Source of the DNA: Auanema rhodensis
Lineage: Eukaryota; Nematoda; Chromadorea; Rhabditida; Rhabditidae
Assembly: GCA_964057225.1 (NCBI GenBank)
Contig: OZ059896.1
Coordinates: 5,642,001-5,706,000 of the forward strand
Reading direction: 5' to 3'
Length of the DNA stretch: 64,000 bases
In this document: piece by piece, positions 1 through 13,349 of the stretch
How positions within the stretch are numbered: position 1 is the stretch's first letter
How the letters are laid out: each line of letters starts with the position of its first letter
Notes under the pieces: generated by a model
Seen by the model: only the letters and a program-made list of their open reading frames with translations
What the model was told of the DNA's origin: nothing
Databases searched by the model: none
Made by a program: the position numbers and the translations under genes

Positions 1-3000
1 GACAAAAATTTTTTCCAAAAATTTCAAAATAATTTAGCAAAAAGTAGATGTTTTTAGATTGCTTTTTTCAAGGCAAAAACGATGGACAATGTGATTCAAC
101 GAAAAAATTAATTCTTCAGGGTGAAAATCGAGGATATAAGTGTGAACTTATATCAGTTGATATCTCGGTGCATTTTCAAGCTAGCGCAAATCTGATAGTA
201 CAGATCGACGCAGCTTAACAATCCGCATCGAATGCACTATACTACATTGAGAAACGCTTAGTACAAAAATTAGTTATGATCGTTTGAAAAATGATGCATT
301 AGTGTATGTTGAGTTTCCATGTACACTCAAAATTGCTTCCAAAAACATTTTGACAAAACTTTTTTCGAAAAATTTCAAAATAATTTAGCAAAAAGTAGAT
401 GTTTTTAGATTCCTTTTTTCAAGGCAAAAACGATGGACAATGTTATTCAACGAAAAAATTAATTCTTCAGGGTGAAAATCGAGGATATAAGTGTGAACAT
501 ATATCAGTTGATATCTCGGTGCATTTTTAAGCTAGCGCAAATCTGATAACACAGATCGACGCAGCTTAAAAATCCGCATCGAATGCACTAAACTACATTG
601 AGAAAAGCTTAATACAAAAATTAGTTATGATCGTTTGAAAAATGATGCATTAGTGTATGTTGAGTTTCCATGTACACTCAAAATTGCTTCCAAAAACATT
701 TTGACAAAAATTTTTTCGAAAAATTTCAAGATAATTTAGCAAAAAGTAGATGTTTTTAGATTCCTTTTTCAAGGCAAAAACGATGGACAATGTTATTCAA
801 CGAAAAAATTAATTCTTCAGGGTGAAAATCGAGGATATAAGTGTGAACTTATATCAGTTGATATCTCGGTGCATTTTCAAGCTAGCGCAAATCTGATAGT
901 ACAGATCGACGCAGCTTAAAAATCCGCATCGAATGCACTAAACTACATTGAGAAAAGCTTAATACAAAAATTAGTTATGATCGTTTGAAAAATGATGCAT
1001 TAGTGTATGTTGAGTTTCCATGTACACTCAAAATTGCTTCCAAAAACATTTTGACAAAACTTTTTTCGAAAAATTTCAAAATAATTTAGCAAAAAGTAGA
1101 TGTTTCTAGATTCCTTTTTTCAAGGCAAAAACGATGGACAATGTTATTCAACGAAAAAATTAATTCTTCAGGGTGAAAATCGAGGATATAAGTGTGAACT
1201 TATATCAGTTGATATCTCGGTGCATTTTTAAGCTAGCGCAAATCTGATAACACAGATCTACGCAGCTTAAAAATCCGCATCGAATGCACTAAACTACATT
1301 GAGAAAAGCTTAATACAAAAATTAGTTATGATCGTTTGAAAAATGATGCATTAGTGTATGTTGAGTTTCCATGTACACTCAAAATTGCTTCCAAAAACAT
1401 TTTGACAAAACTTTTTTCGAAAAATTTCAAAATAATTTAGCAAAAAGTAGATGTTTCTAGATTCCTTTTTTCAAGGCAAAAACGATGGACAATGTTATTC
1501 AACGAAAAAATTAATTCTTCAGGGTGAAAATCGAAGATATAGGTGTGAACTTATATCAGTTGATATCTCGGTGCATTTTTAAGCTAGCGCAAATCTGATA
1601 ACACAGATCTACGCAGCTTAAAAATCCGCATCGAATGCACTATACTACATTGAGAAACGCTTAGTACAAAAATTAGTTATGATCGTTTGAAAAATGATGC
1701 ATTAGTGTATGTTGAGTTTCCATGTACACTCAAAATTGCTTCCAAAAACATTTTGACAAAAATTTTTTCGAAAAATTTCAAGATAATTTAGCAAAAAGTA
1801 GATGTTTTTAGATTCCTTTTTTCAAGGCAAAAACGATGGACAATGTTATTCAACGAAAAAATTAATTCTTCAGGGTGAAAATCGAGGATATAAGTGTGAA
1901 CTTATATCAGTTGATATCTCGGTGCATTTTCAAGCTAGCGCAAATCTGATAGTACAGATCGACGCAGCTTAAAAATCCGCATCGAATGCACTAAACTACA
2001 TTGAGAAAAGCTTAATACAAAAATTAGTTATGATCGTTTGAAAAATGATGCATTAGTGTATGTTGAGTTTCCATGTACACTCAAAATTGCTTCCAAAAAC
2101 ATTTTGACAAAACTTTTTTCGAAAAATTTCAAAATAATTTAGCAAAAAGTAGATGTTTTTAGATTCCTTTTTTCAAGGCAAAAACGATGGACAATGTTAT
2201 TCAACGAAAAAATTAATTCTTCAGGGTGAAAATCGAGGATATAAGTGTGAACATATATCAGTTGATATCTCGGTGCATTTTCAAGCTAGCGCAAATCTGA
2301 TAGTACAGATCGACGCAGCTTAAAAATCCGCATCGAATGCACTAAACTACATTGAGAAAAGCTTAATACAAAAATTAGTTATGATCGTTTGAAAAATGAT
2401 GCATTAGTGTATGTTGAGTTTCCATGTACACTCAAAATTGCTTCCAAAAACATTTTGACAAAACTTTTTTCGAAAAATTTCAAAATAATTTAGCAAAAAG
2501 TAGATGTTTCTAGATTCCTTTTTTCAAGGCAAAAACGATGGACAATGTTATTCAACGAAAAAATTAATTCTTCAGGGTGAAAATCGAGGATATAAGTGTG
2601 AACTTATATCAGTTGATATCTCGGTGCATTTTTAAGCTAGCGCAAATCTGATAACACAGATCTACGCAGCTTAAAAATCCGCATCGAATGCACTAAACTA
2701 CATTGAGAAAAGCTTAATACAAAAATTAGTTATGATCGTTTGAAAAATGATGCATTAGTGTATGTTGAGTTTCCATGTACACTCAAAATTGCTTCCAAAA
2801 ACATTTTGACAAAACTTTTTTCGAAAAATTTCAAAATAATTTAGCAAAAAGTAGATGTTTCTAGATTCCTTTTTTCAAGGCAAAAACGATGGACAATGTT
2901 ATTCAACGAAAAAATTAATTCTTCAGGGTGAAAATCGAGGATATAAGTGTGAACTTATATCAGTTGATATCTCGGTGCATTTTTAAGCTAGCGCAAATCT

Positions 3001-6000
3001 GATAACACAGATCTACGCAGCTTAAAAATCCGCATCGAATGCACTAAACTACATTGAGAAAAGCTTAATACAAAAATTAGTTATGATCGTTTGAAAAATG
3101 ATGCATTAGTGTATGTTGAGTTTCCATGTACACTCAAAATTGCTTCCAAAAACATTTTGACAAAACTTTTTTCGAAAAATTTCAAAATAATTTAGCAAAA
3201 AGTAGATGTTTTTAGATTCCTTTTTTCAAGGCAAAAACGATGGACAATGTTATTCAACGAAAAAATTAATTCTTCAGGGTGAAAATCGAGGATATAAGTG
3301 TGAACTTATATCAGTTGATATCTCGGTGCATTTTTAAGCTAGCGCAAATCTGATAGTACAGATCGACGCAGCTTAAAAATCCGCATCGAATGCACTAAAC
3401 TACATTGAGAAAAGCTTAATACAAAAATTAGTTATGATCGTTTGAAAAATGATGCATTAGTGTATGTTGAGTTTCCATGTACACTCAAAATTGCTTCCAA
3501 AAACATTTTGACAAAACTTTTTTCGAAAAATTTCAAAATAATTTAGCAAAAAGTAGATGTTTCTAGATTCCTTTTTTCAAGGCAAAAACGATGGACAATG
3601 TTATTCAACGAAAAAATTAATTCTTCAGGGTGAAAATCGAGGATATAAGTGTGAACTTATATCAGTTGATATCTCGGTGCATTTTTAAGCTAGCGCAAAT
3701 CTGATAACACAGATCTACGCAGCTTAAAAATCCGCATCGAATGCACTAAACTACATTGAGAAAAGCTTAATACAAAAATTAGTTATGATCGTTTGAAAAA
3801 TGATGCATTAGTGTATGTTGAGTTTCCATGTACACTCAAAATTGCTTCCAAAAACATTTTGACAAAACTTTTTTCGAAAAATTTCAAAATAATTTAGCAA
3901 AAAGTAGATGTTTCTAGATTCCTTTTTTCAAGGCAAAAACGATGGACAATGTTATTCAACGAAAAAATTAATTCTTCAGGGTGAAAATCGAAGATATAGG
4001 TGTGAACTTATATCAGTTGATATCTCGGTGCATTTTTAAGCTAGCGCAAATCTGATAACACAGATCTACGCAGCTTAAAAATCCGCATCGAATGCACTAT
4101 ACTACATTGAGAAACGCTTAGTACAAAAATTAGTTATGATCGTTTGAAAAATGATGCATTAGTGTATGTTGAGTTTCCATGTACACTCAAAATTGCTTCC
4201 AAAAACATTTTGACAAAACTTTTTTCGAAAAATTTCAAAATAATTTAGCAAAAAGTAGATGTTTCTAGATTCCTTTTTTCAAGGCAAAAACGATGGACAA
4301 TGTTATTCAACGAAAAAATTAATTCTTCAGGGTGAAAATCGAAGATAGAGGTGTGAACTTATATCAGTTGATATCTCGGTGCATTTTTAAGCTAGCGCAA
4401 ATCTGATAACACAGATCGACGCAGCTTAAAAATCCGCATCGAATGCACTATACTACATTGAGAAACGCTTAGTACAAAAATTAGTTATGATCGTTTGAAA
4501 AATGATGCATTAGTGTATGTTGAGTTTCCATGTACACTCAAAATTGCTTCCAAAAACATTTTGACAAAAATTTTTTCGAAAAATTTCAAGATAATTTAGC
4601 AAAAAGTAGATGTTTTTAGATTCCTTTTTTCAAGGCAAAAACGATGGACAATGTTATTCAACGAAAAAATTAATTCTTCAGGGTGAAAATCGAGGATATA
4701 AGTGTGAACATATATCAGTTGATATCTCGGTGCATTTTTAAGCTAGCGCAAATCTGATAACACAGATCGACGCAGCTTAAAAATCCGCATCGAATGCACT
4801 AAACTACATTGAGAAAAGCTTAATACAAAAATTAGTTATGATCGTTTGAAAAATGATGCATTAGTGTATGTTGAGTTTCCATGTACACTCAAAATTGCTT
4901 CCAAAAACATTTTGACAAAAATTTTTTCGAAAAATTTCAAGATAATTTAGCAAAAAGTAGATGTTTTTAGATTCCTTTTTTTCAAGGCAAAAACGATGGA
5001 CAATGTTATTCAACGAAAAAATTAATTCTTCAGGGTGAAAATCGAGGATATAAGTGTGAACTTATATCAGTTGATATCTCGGTGCATTTTCAAGCTAGCG
5101 CAAATCTGATAATACAGATCGACGCAGCTTAAAAATCCGCATCGAATGCACTAAACTACATTGAGAAAAGCTTAATACAAAAATTAGTTATGATCGTTTG
5201 AAAAATGATGCATTAGTGTATGTTGAGTTTCCATGTACACTCAAAATTGCTTCCAAAAACATTTTGACAAAACTTTTTTCGAAAAATTTCAAAATAATTT
5301 AGCAAAAAGTAGATGTTTCTAGATTCCTTTTTTCAAGGCAAAAACGATGGACAATGTTATTCAACGAAAAAATTAATTCTTCAGGGTGAAAATCGAGGAT
5401 ATAAGTGTGAACTTATATCAGTTGATATCTCGGTGCATTTTTAAGCTAGCGCAAATCTGATAACACAGATCTACGCAGCTTAAAAATCCGCATCGAATGC
5501 ACTAAACTACATTGAGAAAAGCTTAATACAAAAATTAGTTATGATCGTTTGAAAAATGATGCATTAGTGTATGTTGAGTTTCCATGTACACTCAAAATTG
5601 CTTCCAAAAACATTTTGACAAAACTTTTTTCGAAAAATTTCAAAATAATTTAGCAAAAAGTAGATGTTTCTAGATTCCTTTTTTCAAGGCAAAAACGATG
5701 GACAATGTTATTCAACGAAAAAATTAATTCTTCAGGGTGAAAATCGAAGATATAGGTGTGAACTTATATCAGTTGATATCTCGGTGCATTTTCAAGCTAG
5801 CGCAAATCTGATAGTACAGATCGACGCAGCTTAAAAATCCGCATCGAATGCACTATACTACATTGAGAAACGCTTAATACAAAAATTAGTTATGATCGTT
5901 TGAAAAATGATGCATTAGTGTATGTTGAGTTTCCATGTACACTCAAAATTGCTTCCAAAAACATTTTGACAAAAATTTTTTCGAAAAATTTCAAAATAAT

Positions 6001-7371
6001 TTAGCAAAAAGTAGATGTTTTTAGATTCCTTTTTTCAAGGCAAAAACGATGGACAATGTTATTCAACGAAAAAATTAATTCTTCAGGGTGAAAATCGAGG
6101 ATATAAGTGTGAACTTATATCAGTTGATATCTCGGTGCATTTTCAAGCTAGCGCAAATCTGATAGTACAGATCGACGCAGCTTAAAAATCCGCATCGAAT
6201 GCACTATACTACATTGAGAAACGCTTAATACAAAAATTAGTTATGATCGTTTGAAAAATGATGCATTAGTGTATGTTGAGTTTCCATGTACACTCAAAAT
6301 TGCTTCCAAAAACATTTTGACAAAAATTTTTTCGAAAAATTTCAAGATAATTTAGCAAAAAGTAGATGTTTTTAGATTCCTTTTTTCAAGGCAAAAACGA
6401 TGGACAATGTTATTCAACGAAAAAATTAATTCTTCAGGGTGAAAATCGAGGATATAAGTGTGAACTTATATCAGTTGATATCTCGGTGCATTTTCAAGCT
6501 AGCGCAAATCTGATAGTACAGATCGACGCAGCTTAAAAATCCGCATCGAATGCACTAAACTACATTGAGAAAAGCTTAATACAAAAATTAGTTATGATCG
6601 TTTGAAAAATGATGCATTAGTGTATGTTGAGTTTCCATGTACACTCAAAATTGCTTCCAAAAACATTTTGACAAAACTTTTTTCGAAAAATTTCAAAATA
6701 ATTTAGCAAAAAGTAGATGTTTCTAGATTCCTTTTTTCAAGGCAAAAACGATGGACAATGTTATTCAACGAAAAAATTAATTCTTCAGGGTGAAAATCGA
6801 GGATATAGGTGTGAACTTATATCAGTTGATATCTCGGTGCATTTTTAAGCTAGCGCAAATCTGATAACACAGATCGACGCAGCTTAAAAATCCGCATCGA
6901 ATGCACTATATTACATTGAGAAAAGCTAAATACAAAAATTAGTTATGATCGTTTGAAAAATGATGCATTAGTGTATGTTGAGTTTCCATGTACACTCAAA
7001 ATTGCTTCCAAAAACATTTTGACAAAAATTTTTTCCAAAAATTTCAAAATAATTTAGCAAAAAGTAGATGTTTTTAGATTGCTTTTTTCAAGGCAAAAAC
7101 GATGGACAATGTAATTCAACGAAAAAAATAATTCTTCAGGGTGAAAATCGAGGATATAAGTGTGAACTTATATCAGTTGATATCTCGGTGCATTTTCAAG
7201 CTAGCGCAAATCTGATAGTACAGATCGACGCAGCTTAAAAATCCGCATCGAATGCACTATATTACATTGAGAAACGCTTAGTACAAAAATTAGTTATGAT
7301 CGTTTGAAAAATGATGCATTAGTGTATGTTGAGTTTCCATGTACACTCAAAATTGCTTCCAAAAACATTTT

Positions 7372-10300
7372 GACAAAAATTTTTTCGAAAAATTTCAAGA
7401 TAATTTAGCAAAAAGTAGATGTTTTTAGATTCCTTTTTTCAAGGCAAAAACGATGGACAATGTTATTCAACGAAAAAATTAATTCTTCAGGGTGAAAATC
7501 GAGGATATAAGTGTGAACATATATCAGTTGATATCTCGGTGCATTTTTAAGCTAGCGCAAATCTGATAACACAGATCGACGCAGCTTAAAAATTCGCATC
7601 GAATGCACTAAACTACATTGAGAAAAGCTTAATACAAAAATTAGTTATGATCGTTTGAAAAATGATGCATTAGTGTATGTTGAGTTTCCATGTACACTCA
7701 AAATTGCTTCCAAAAACATTTTGACAAAAATTTTTTCGAAAAATTTCAAGATAATTTAGCAAAAAGTAGATGTTTTTAGATTCCTTTTTTCAAGGCAAAA
7801 ACGATGGACAATGTTATTCAACGAAAAAATTAATTCTTCAGGGTGAAAATCGAGGATATAAGTGTGAACTTATATCAGTTGATATCTCGGTGCATTTTCA
7901 AGCTAGCGCAAATCTGATAGTACAGATCGACGCAGCTTAAAAATCCGCATCGAATGCACTAAACTACATTGAGAAAAGCTTAATACAAAAATTAGTTATG
8001 ATCGTTTGAAAAATGATGCATTAGTGTATGTTGAGTTTCCATGTACACTCAAAATTGCTTCCAAAAACATTTTGACAAAACTTTTTTCGAAAAATTTCAA
8101 AATAATTTAGCAAAAAGTAGATGTTTCTAGATTCCTTTTTTCAAGGCAAAAACGATGGACAATGTTATTCAACGAAAAAATTAATTCTTCAGGGTGAAAA
8201 TCGAGGATATAGGTGTGAACTTATATCAGTTGATATCTCGGTGCATTTTTAAGCTAGCGCAAATCTGATAACACAGATCTACGCAGCTTAAAAATCCGCA
8301 TCGAATGCACTAAACTACATTGAGAAAAGCTTAATACAAAAATTAGTTATGATCGTTTGAAAAATGATGCATTAGTGTATGTTGAGTTTCCATGTACACT
8401 CAAAATTGCTTCCAAAAACATTTTGACAAAACTTTTTTCGAAAAATTTCAAAATAATTTAGCAAAAAGTAGATGTTTCTAGATTCCTTTTTTCAAGGCAA
8501 AAACGATGGACAATGTTATTCAACGAAAAAATTAATTCTTCAGGGTGAAAATCGAAGATATAGGTGTGAACTTATATCAGTTGATATCTCGGTGCATTTT
8601 CAAGCTAGCGCAAATCTGATAGTACAGATCGACGCAGCTTAAAAATCCGCATCGAATGCACCATACTACATTGAGAAACGCTTAATACAAAAATTAGTTA
8701 TGATCGTTTGAAAAATGATGCATTAGTGTATGTTGAGTTTCCATGTACACTCAAAATTGCTTCCAAAAACATTTTGACAAAAATTTTTTCGAAAAATTTC
8801 AAAATAATTTAGCAAAAAGTAGATGTTTTTAGATTCCTTTTTTCAAGGCAAAAACGATGGACAATGTTATTCAACGAAAAAATTAATTCTTCAGGGTGAA
8901 AATCGAGGATATAAGTGTGAACTTATATCAGTTGATATCTCGGTGCATTTTCAAGCTAGCGCAAATCTGAAAGTACAGATCGACGCAGCTTAAAAATCCG
9001 CATCGAATGCACTATACTACATTGAGAAACGCTTAGTACAAAAATTAGTTATGATCGTTTGAAAAATGATGCATTAGTGTATGTTGAGTTTCCATGTACA
9101 CTCAAAATTGCTTCCAAAAACATTTTGACAAAAATTTTTTCGAAAAATTTCAAGATAATTTAGCAACAAGTAGATGTTTTTAGATTCCTTTTTTCAAGGC
9201 AAAAACGATGGACAATGTTATTCAACGAAAAAATTAATTCTTCAGGGTGAAAATCGAGGATATAGGTGTGAACTTATATCAGTTGATATCTCGGTGCATT
9301 TTCAAGCTAGCGCAAATCTGATAACACAGATCGACGCAGCTTAAAAATCCGCATCGAATGCACTATATTACATTGAGAAACGCTTAGTACAAAAATTAGT
9401 TATGATCGTTTGAAAAATGATGCATTAGTGTATGTTGAGTTTCCATGTACACTCAAAATTGCTTCCAAAAACATTTTGACAAAAATTTTTTCGAAAAATT
9501 TCAAGATAATTTAGCAAAAAGTAGATGTTTTTAGATTCCTTTTTTCAAGGCAAAAACGATGGACAATGTTATTCAACGAAAAAATTAATTCTTCAGGGTG
9601 AAAATCGAGGATATAAGTGTGAACATATATCAGTTGATATCTCGGTGCATTTTTAAGCTAGCGCAAATCTGATAACACAGATCGACGCAGCTTAAAAATT
9701 CGCATCGAATGCACTAAACTACATTGAGAAAAGCTTAATACAAAAATTAGTTATGATCGTTTGAAAAATGATGCATTAGTGTATGTTGAGTTTCCATGTA
9801 CACTCAAAATTGCTTCCAAAAACATTTTGACAAAAATTTTTTCGAAAAATTTCAAGATAATTTAGCAAAAAGTAGATGTTTTTAGATTCCTTTTTTCAAG
9901 GCAAAAACGATGGACAATGTTATTCAACGAAAAAATTAATTCTTCAGGGTGAAAATCGAGGATATAAGTGTGAACTTATATCAGTTGATATCTCGGTGCA
10001 TTTTCAAGCTAGCGCAAATCTGATAGTACAGATCGACGCAGCTTAAAAATCCGCATCGAATGCACTAAACTACATTGAGAAAAGCTTAATACAAAAATTA
10101 GTTATGATCGTTTGAAAAATGATGCATTAGTGTATGTTGAGTTTCCATGTACACTCAAAATTGCTTCCAAAAACATTTTGACAAAACTTTTTTCGAAAAA
10201 TTTCAAAATAATTTAGCAAAAAGTAGATGTTTCTAGATTCCTTTTTTCAAGGCAAAAACGATGGACAATGTTATTCAACGAAAAAATTAATTCTTCAGGG

Positions 10301-11583
10301 TGAAAATCGAGGATATAGGTGTGAACTTATATCAGTTGATATCTCGGTGCATTTTTAAGCTAGCGCAAATCTGATAACACAGATCTACGCAGCTTAAAAA
10401 TCCGCATCGAATGCACTAAACTACATTGAGAAAAGCTTAATACAAAAATTAGTTATGATCGTTTGAAAAATGATGCATTAGTGTATGTTGAGTTTCCATG
10501 TACACTCAAAATTGCTTCCAAAAACATTTTGACAAAACTTTTTTCGAAAAATTTCAAAATAATTTAGCAAAAAGTAGATGTTTCTAGATTCCTTTTTTCA
10601 AGGCAAAAACGATGGACAATGTTATTCAACGAAAAAATTAATTCTTCAGGGTGAAAATCGAAGATATAGGTGTGAACTTATATCAGTTGATATCTCGGTG
10701 CATTTTCAAGCTAGCGCAAATCTGATAGTACAGATCGACGCAGCTTAAAAATCCGCATCGAATGCACCATACTACATTGAGAAACGCTTAATACAAAAAT
10801 TAGTTATGATCGTTTGAAAAATGATGCATTAGTGTATGTTGAGTTTCCATGTACACTCAAAATTGCTTCCAAAAACATTTTGACAAAAATTTTTTCGAAA
10901 AATTTCAAAATAATTTAGCAAAAAGTAGATGTTTTTAGATTCCTTTTTTCAAGGCAAAAACGATGGACAATGTTATTCAACGAAAAAATTAATTCTTCAG
11001 GGTGAAAATCGAGGATATAAGTGTGAACTTATATCAGTTGATATCTCGGTGCATTTTCAAGCTAGCGCAAATCTGAAAGTACAGATCGACGCAGCTTAAA
11101 AATCCGCATCGAATGCACTATACTACATTGAGAAACGCTTAGTACAAAAATTAGTTATGATCGTTTGAAAAATGATGCATTAGTGTATGTTGAGTTTCCA
11201 TGTACACTCAAAATTGCTTCCAAAAACATTTTGACAAAAATTTTTTCGAAAAATTTCAAGATAATTTAGCAACAAGTAGATGTTTTTAGATTCCTTTTTT
11301 CAAGGCAAAAACGATGGACAATGTTATTCAACGAAAAAATTAATTCTTCAGGGTGAAAATCGAGGATATAGGTGTGAACTTATATCAGTTGATATCTCGG
11401 TGCATTTTCAAGCTAGCGCAAATCTGATAACACAGATCGACGCAGCTTAAAAATCCGCATCGAATGCACTATATTACATTGAGAAAAGCTAAATACAAAA
11501 ATTAGTTATGATCGTTTGAAAAATGATGCATTAGTGTATGTTGAGTTTCCATGTACACTCAAAATTGCTTCCAAAAACATTTT
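7372..11583. repeat. Hexameric higher-order repeat, two copies of 2106 bp
   Basis: Six successive monomers at 7372-9477 recur in the same order at 9478-11583. Rare markers match one for one: AATTCGCAT in the first monomer of each copy (near 7591 and 9697), CACCATACT in the fourth, CTGAAAGTAC in the fifth and CAACAAG in the sixth. The clearest difference is at the end of the sixth monomer, where the first copy reads ACGCTTAGTAC and the second AAAGCTAAATAC. This indicates a recent block duplication, as unequal exchange would give. Confidence 0.85.
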
Positions 11584-12893
11584 GACAAAAATTTTTTCGA
11601 AAAATTTCAAGATAATTTAGCAAAAAGTAGATGTTTTTAGATTCCTTTTTTCAAGGCAAAAACGATGGACAATGTAATTCAACGAAAAAATTAATTCTTC
11701 AGGGTGAAAATCGAGGATATAAGTGTGAACTTATATCAGTTGATATCTCGGTGCATTTTCAAGCTAGCGCAAATCTGATAGTACAGATCGACGCAGCTTA
11801 AAAATCCGCATCGAATGCACTATACTACATTGAGAAACGCTTAGTACAAAAATTAGTTATGATCGTTTGAAAAATGATGCATTAGTGTATGTTGAGTTTC
11901 CATGTACACTCAAAATTGCTTCCAAAAACATTTTGACAAAACTTTTTTCGAAAAATTTCAAGATAATTTAGCAACAAGTAGATGTTTTTAGATTCCTTTT
12001 TTCAAGGCAAAAACGATGGACAATGTTATTCAACGAAAAAATTAATTCTTCAGGGTGAAAATCGAGGATATAGGTGTGAACTTATATCAGTTGATATCTC
12101 GGTGCATTTTTAAGCTAGCGCAAATCTGATAACACAGATCGACGCAGCTTAAAAATCCGCATCGAATGCACTATATTACATTGAGAAAAGCTAAATACAA
12201 AAATTAGTTATGATCGTTTGAAAAATGATGCATTAGTGTATGTTGAGTTTCCATGTACACTCAAAATTGCTTCCAAAAACATTTTGACAAAAATTTTTTC
12301 GAAAAATTTCAAGATAATTTAGCAAAAAGTAGATGTTTTTAGATTCCTTTTTTCAAGGCAAAAACGATGGACAATGTAATTCAACGAAAAAATTAATTCT
12401 TCAGGGTGAAAATCGAGGATATAAGTGTGAACTTATATCAGTTGATATCTCGGTGCATTTTCAAGCTAGCGCAAATCTGATAGTACAGATCGACGCAGCT
12501 TAAAAATCCGCATCGAATGCACTATACTACATTGAGAAACGCTTAGTACAAAAATTAGTTATGATCGTTTGAAAAATGATGCATTAGTGTATGTTGAGTT
12601 TCCATGTACACTCAAAATTGCTTCCAAAAACATTTTGACAAAACTTTTTTCGAAAAATTTCAAGATAATTTAGCAACAAGTAGATGTTTTTAGATTCCTT
12701 TTTTCAAGGCAAAAACGATGGACAATGTTATTCAACGAAAAAATTAATTCTTCAGGGTGAAAATCGAGGATATAGGTGTGAACTTATATCAGTTGATATC
12801 TCGGTGCATTTTTAAGCTAGCGCAAATCTGATAACACAGATCGACGCAGCTTAAAAATCCGCATCGAATGCACTATATTACATTGAGAAAAGC
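11584..12893. repeat. Dimeric (A-B) higher-order repeat, interrupted by the retrotransposon
   Basis: Alternating monomers: type A (11584 and 12286; GTAATTC, TTTTCAAGC, TATACTAC, ACGCTTAGTAC) and type B (11935 and 12637; AGCAACAAG, GATATAGG, TATATTAC, AAAGCTAAATAC). The period is 702 bp. The second B monomer is cut at 12893 by the LTR and resumes at 22276, followed by another A monomer at 22370. Confidence 0.85.
12890..12893. other. Target-site duplication, left copy (AAGC)
   Basis: AAGC directly precedes the LTR TG terminus and matches the four bases after the CA terminus on the other side. The interrupted satellite reads GAGAAAAGC on the left and TAAATAC on the right, which rejoin to the intact GAGAAAAGCTAAATAC seen in other type-B monomers. 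Confidence 0.9.
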
Positions 12894-13292
12894 TGTAATA
12901 TCCTTAAGTTGGATATTAATATTCCATGATTGACCCTTAGATTGATGTGTTGTAAAAGAAACAATAAGATTTGAGGAAGAGAGAAAGATTTATTATAAAT
13001 AAAAAACATTTAAACAATAAACAAATAAAGATAAAGATAAGTCCGCCAACTGAAGATTCAGTTGAATGGCAAGCTTATATAGCGAATGTTATCAGCATTT
13101 TCCACGAAAGGTTATAAGTTGTCAATGACAATTATAACTATCTCGGAAAATGCTGAAGCTGCAAAATATAACTGATAACATAATACACTAAGACAAGAAA
13201 CTAGAATTATAAAATATAAAATATAAAACACAGAATAAAGAAATACATAAAAATTATAGAAAGAATAAAGTACATAATTATAAAGTATAACA
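12894..13292 (-). repeat. 3' LTR (399 bp)
   Basis: This is a direct repeat of 21873-22271, with no mismatch found on line-by-line reading. In element orientation it starts TGTTATACTT and ends GGATATTACA. As the downstream LTR it supplies the poly(A) signal. It is very AT-rich and carries the same TATA box, palindrome and small hairpin as its partner. Identity of the pair implies that insertion was recent on the scale of host neutral substitution, or that conversion has erased differences. Confidence 0.96.
12989..12994 (-). terminator. Poly(A) signal AATAAA in 3' LTR
   Basis: AATAAA in element orientation, about 80 bases downstream of the LTR TATA box, so cleavage would fall inside the LTR and define a short R region. 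The duplicate in the 5' LTR is at 21968-21973. Confidence 0.6.
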
Positions 13293-13307
13293 TGCTACCG
13301 CTCTTGA
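13293..13307 (-). other. Expected polypurine-tract position, weak match
   Basis: Plus-strand priming should start from a purine run just upstream of the 3' LTR. On the minus strand the sequence here ends AAGAGCGGTAGCA, which has only a short purine stretch broken by pyrimidines. No better run lies within the 57 bases between the stop codon and the LTR. The position is set by the LTR edge; the motif is poor. Confidence 0.35.
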
Positions 13308-13349
13308 AGTCCTGTGTCCTCACAGGTATGCATAAGGTTTCCAAAATTT

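Larger units (their letters stand above)
1..12893. repeat. Satellite array, left part, 351-bp monomers
   Basis: Tandem head-to-tail monomers with no spacers: 36 full copies and a 257-bp partial copy cut by the retrotransposon. With the unit start set at GACAAAA, copies begin at 1, 352, 703, 1053, 1404, 1755 and so on. Nearly all are 351 bp; exceptions come from one-base changes in homopolymers (5 T at about 762, 7 T at about 4976). The monomer is AT-rich, has stops in all frames and no coding potential. Copies are highly similar and differ at a limited set of recurrent sites, which is the pattern of a homogenised satellite with higher-order structure. Each monomer has a GCTAGC and a GATATC site, so a 351-bp ladder is expected on digestion. 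Such arrays are typical of centromeric or pericentromeric heterochromatin, but nothing here proves that location. Confidence 0.98.

Noticed and set aside
1..351. Monomer as a fused pair of about 175-bp half repeats
   Set aside because: The two halves show no convincing similarity by eye; 351 bp is the basic period.
1..12893. Direct repeats as a CRISPR array
   Set aside because: The 351-bp units abut with no unique spacers, and no cas-like genes are present; this is satellite DNA.
13293..13349. A separate env gene after integrase
   Set aside because: Only 57 bases lie between the stop codon and the 3' LTR.
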